Shown piece by piece: positions 6,471 to 6,976 of a DNA stretch of 6,976 nucleotides. The DNA comes from Chloroflexota bacterium. GTDB lineage: Bacteria; Chloroflexota; Dehalococcoidia; SM23-28-2. Within the stretch, counting starts at the first letter, position 1. Every line of letters starts with the position of its first letter. Made by a program: the position numbers and the translations under genes. The notes beneath the pieces are model-generated. The model made no database searches and was not told the DNA's origin. It saw nothing but the letters and a program-made list of their open reading frames with translations. The stretch lies in contig JAUYDU010000031.1 of the NCBI GenBank assembly GCA_030691665.1, positions 1 through 6,976 on the forward strand, read 5' to 3'.

Positions 6471-6976
6471 CGTCTTACTGCCCCATTACTGCACGAGCCC
6501 TCGTTGAAACAATCCGGCGTAGAACTGTCAGTGGTTACGAGGATTCTCTGTCCTGGGCAGCGCACGGCGCCTCATTACGGCACAACTGGCGCCAGATTTG
6601 TTTTGAAGGAGTGAGATGGACCCGGTTGTCTGGACGGGGATGGCGCCAGAATAGGAGAAGCTCCCGCCGCGTTCTGGATCGCTGTGCGCTGTGAGGGGGA
6701 CTCGTCAGTTGGGGATGCCCCTTGCCGGTCGTGGGAATTCGTGGCCTGCTGATCGGCGCCTCCCGCTTCTAACGCGTCTTGCGTGGAAAGCGTGTTCGTC
6801 TGGGCAGGTCCTTGGGATGGGCATCGAAGGGGGGTCAAGGCAGCGCGCGATTTACAGAACGCCGTTCCGTTCAGTCTCCGTGCGCACTTCCATCGGACTA
6901 GCAGTGGGACTCCCTGATCCGACTGCCCAAACATGGGGGTCTGCGCAACTTGGGTCCAGGCCCTGTAAGCCACATC
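6471..6976. other. Stretch without a supportable gene
   Basis: No recognisable protein is encoded on either strand after the MFS stop codon. A complementary-strand frame (6973 to 6575, GTG start, 132 codons) is rich in Ser, Pro, Ala, Gln and Thr, has no domain I recognise and no convincing ribosome-binding site within the window. On the + strand a good Shine-Dalgarno (AAGGAG at 6606-6611) precedes an ATG at 6616, but that frame stops after 12 codons at TAG 6652-6654 and then stays open to the window end without resembling any family I know. The 10-base word TGGCGCCAGA, containing an 8-base palindrome, occurs at 6587-6596 and 6641-6650. The segment could be the flank of another gene, a degraded coding region or plain intergenic DNA. 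Confidence 0.5.

Noticed and set aside
6498..6542. Possible hairpin CCTCGT/ACGAGG after the MFS gene as a terminator
   Set aside because: Only a 6-bp stem with a loop of about 30 bases and no T-tract.
6575..6973. 132-codon complementary-strand frame at the window end
   Set aside because: Low-complexity composition, GTG start near the window edge and no recognisable domain; not supported as a gene on this evidence.

Overview
The window (6976 bases, GC-rich by eye) is bacterial and metabolic in character. It carries the end of a peptide/opine-type (family 5) ABC importer operon, an enolase-superfamily gene, a decayed IS5-type transposase and a major facilitator (MFS) carrier, all on the + strand. 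I see no phage, CRISPR, toxin-antitoxin or defence genes and no RNA genes. The combination of family-5 importers, COG4948-type enolase-superfamily paralogues and monocarboxylate-type MFS carriers fits Chloroflexota of the SAR202/Dehalococcoidia kind, whose genomes are known for many enolase-superfamily copies. That is a lineage guess from gene content, not a demonstrated assignment.

Region by region: 1-1470 is the 3' part of a solute-binding protein gene, whose start lies outside the window. 1471-1599 is an intercistronic gap holding a perfect 14-bp stem-loop. 1600-2517 and 2573-3457 are the two permease subunits (DppB-like and DppC-like). 3458-3550 holds a partial duplication of the DppC tail codons and a tandemly duplicated Shine-Dalgarno block. 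3551-4684 is a mandelate racemase/muconate lactonizing-type protein. 4744-5140 is a 5'-truncated, frameshifted IS5-family transposase remnant. 5250-6470 is a 12-helix MFS carrier whose recognisable N-terminus begins before any in-frame start codon. 6471-6976 has no gene I can support.

The first four genes probably form one transcription unit. The binding protein captures a small organic solute, DppB/DppC form the membrane channel, and the enolase-superfamily protein would act on the imported compound or a derivative, perhaps an acid sugar or other carboxylate. No ATPase gene (DppD/DppF type) is present here, so the energising subunits must lie upstream or be shared from another locus. The MFS gene sits beyond the transposon scar and may not belong to the same unit.

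The points most worth a second look are the enolase-superfamily protein, in which several canonical catalytic positions appear substituted (third metal ligand, His-Asp dyad, second Lys of KxK), and the MFS gene, which seems to have lost its start next to the IS remnant. I did not find a clearly novel multi-gene system.
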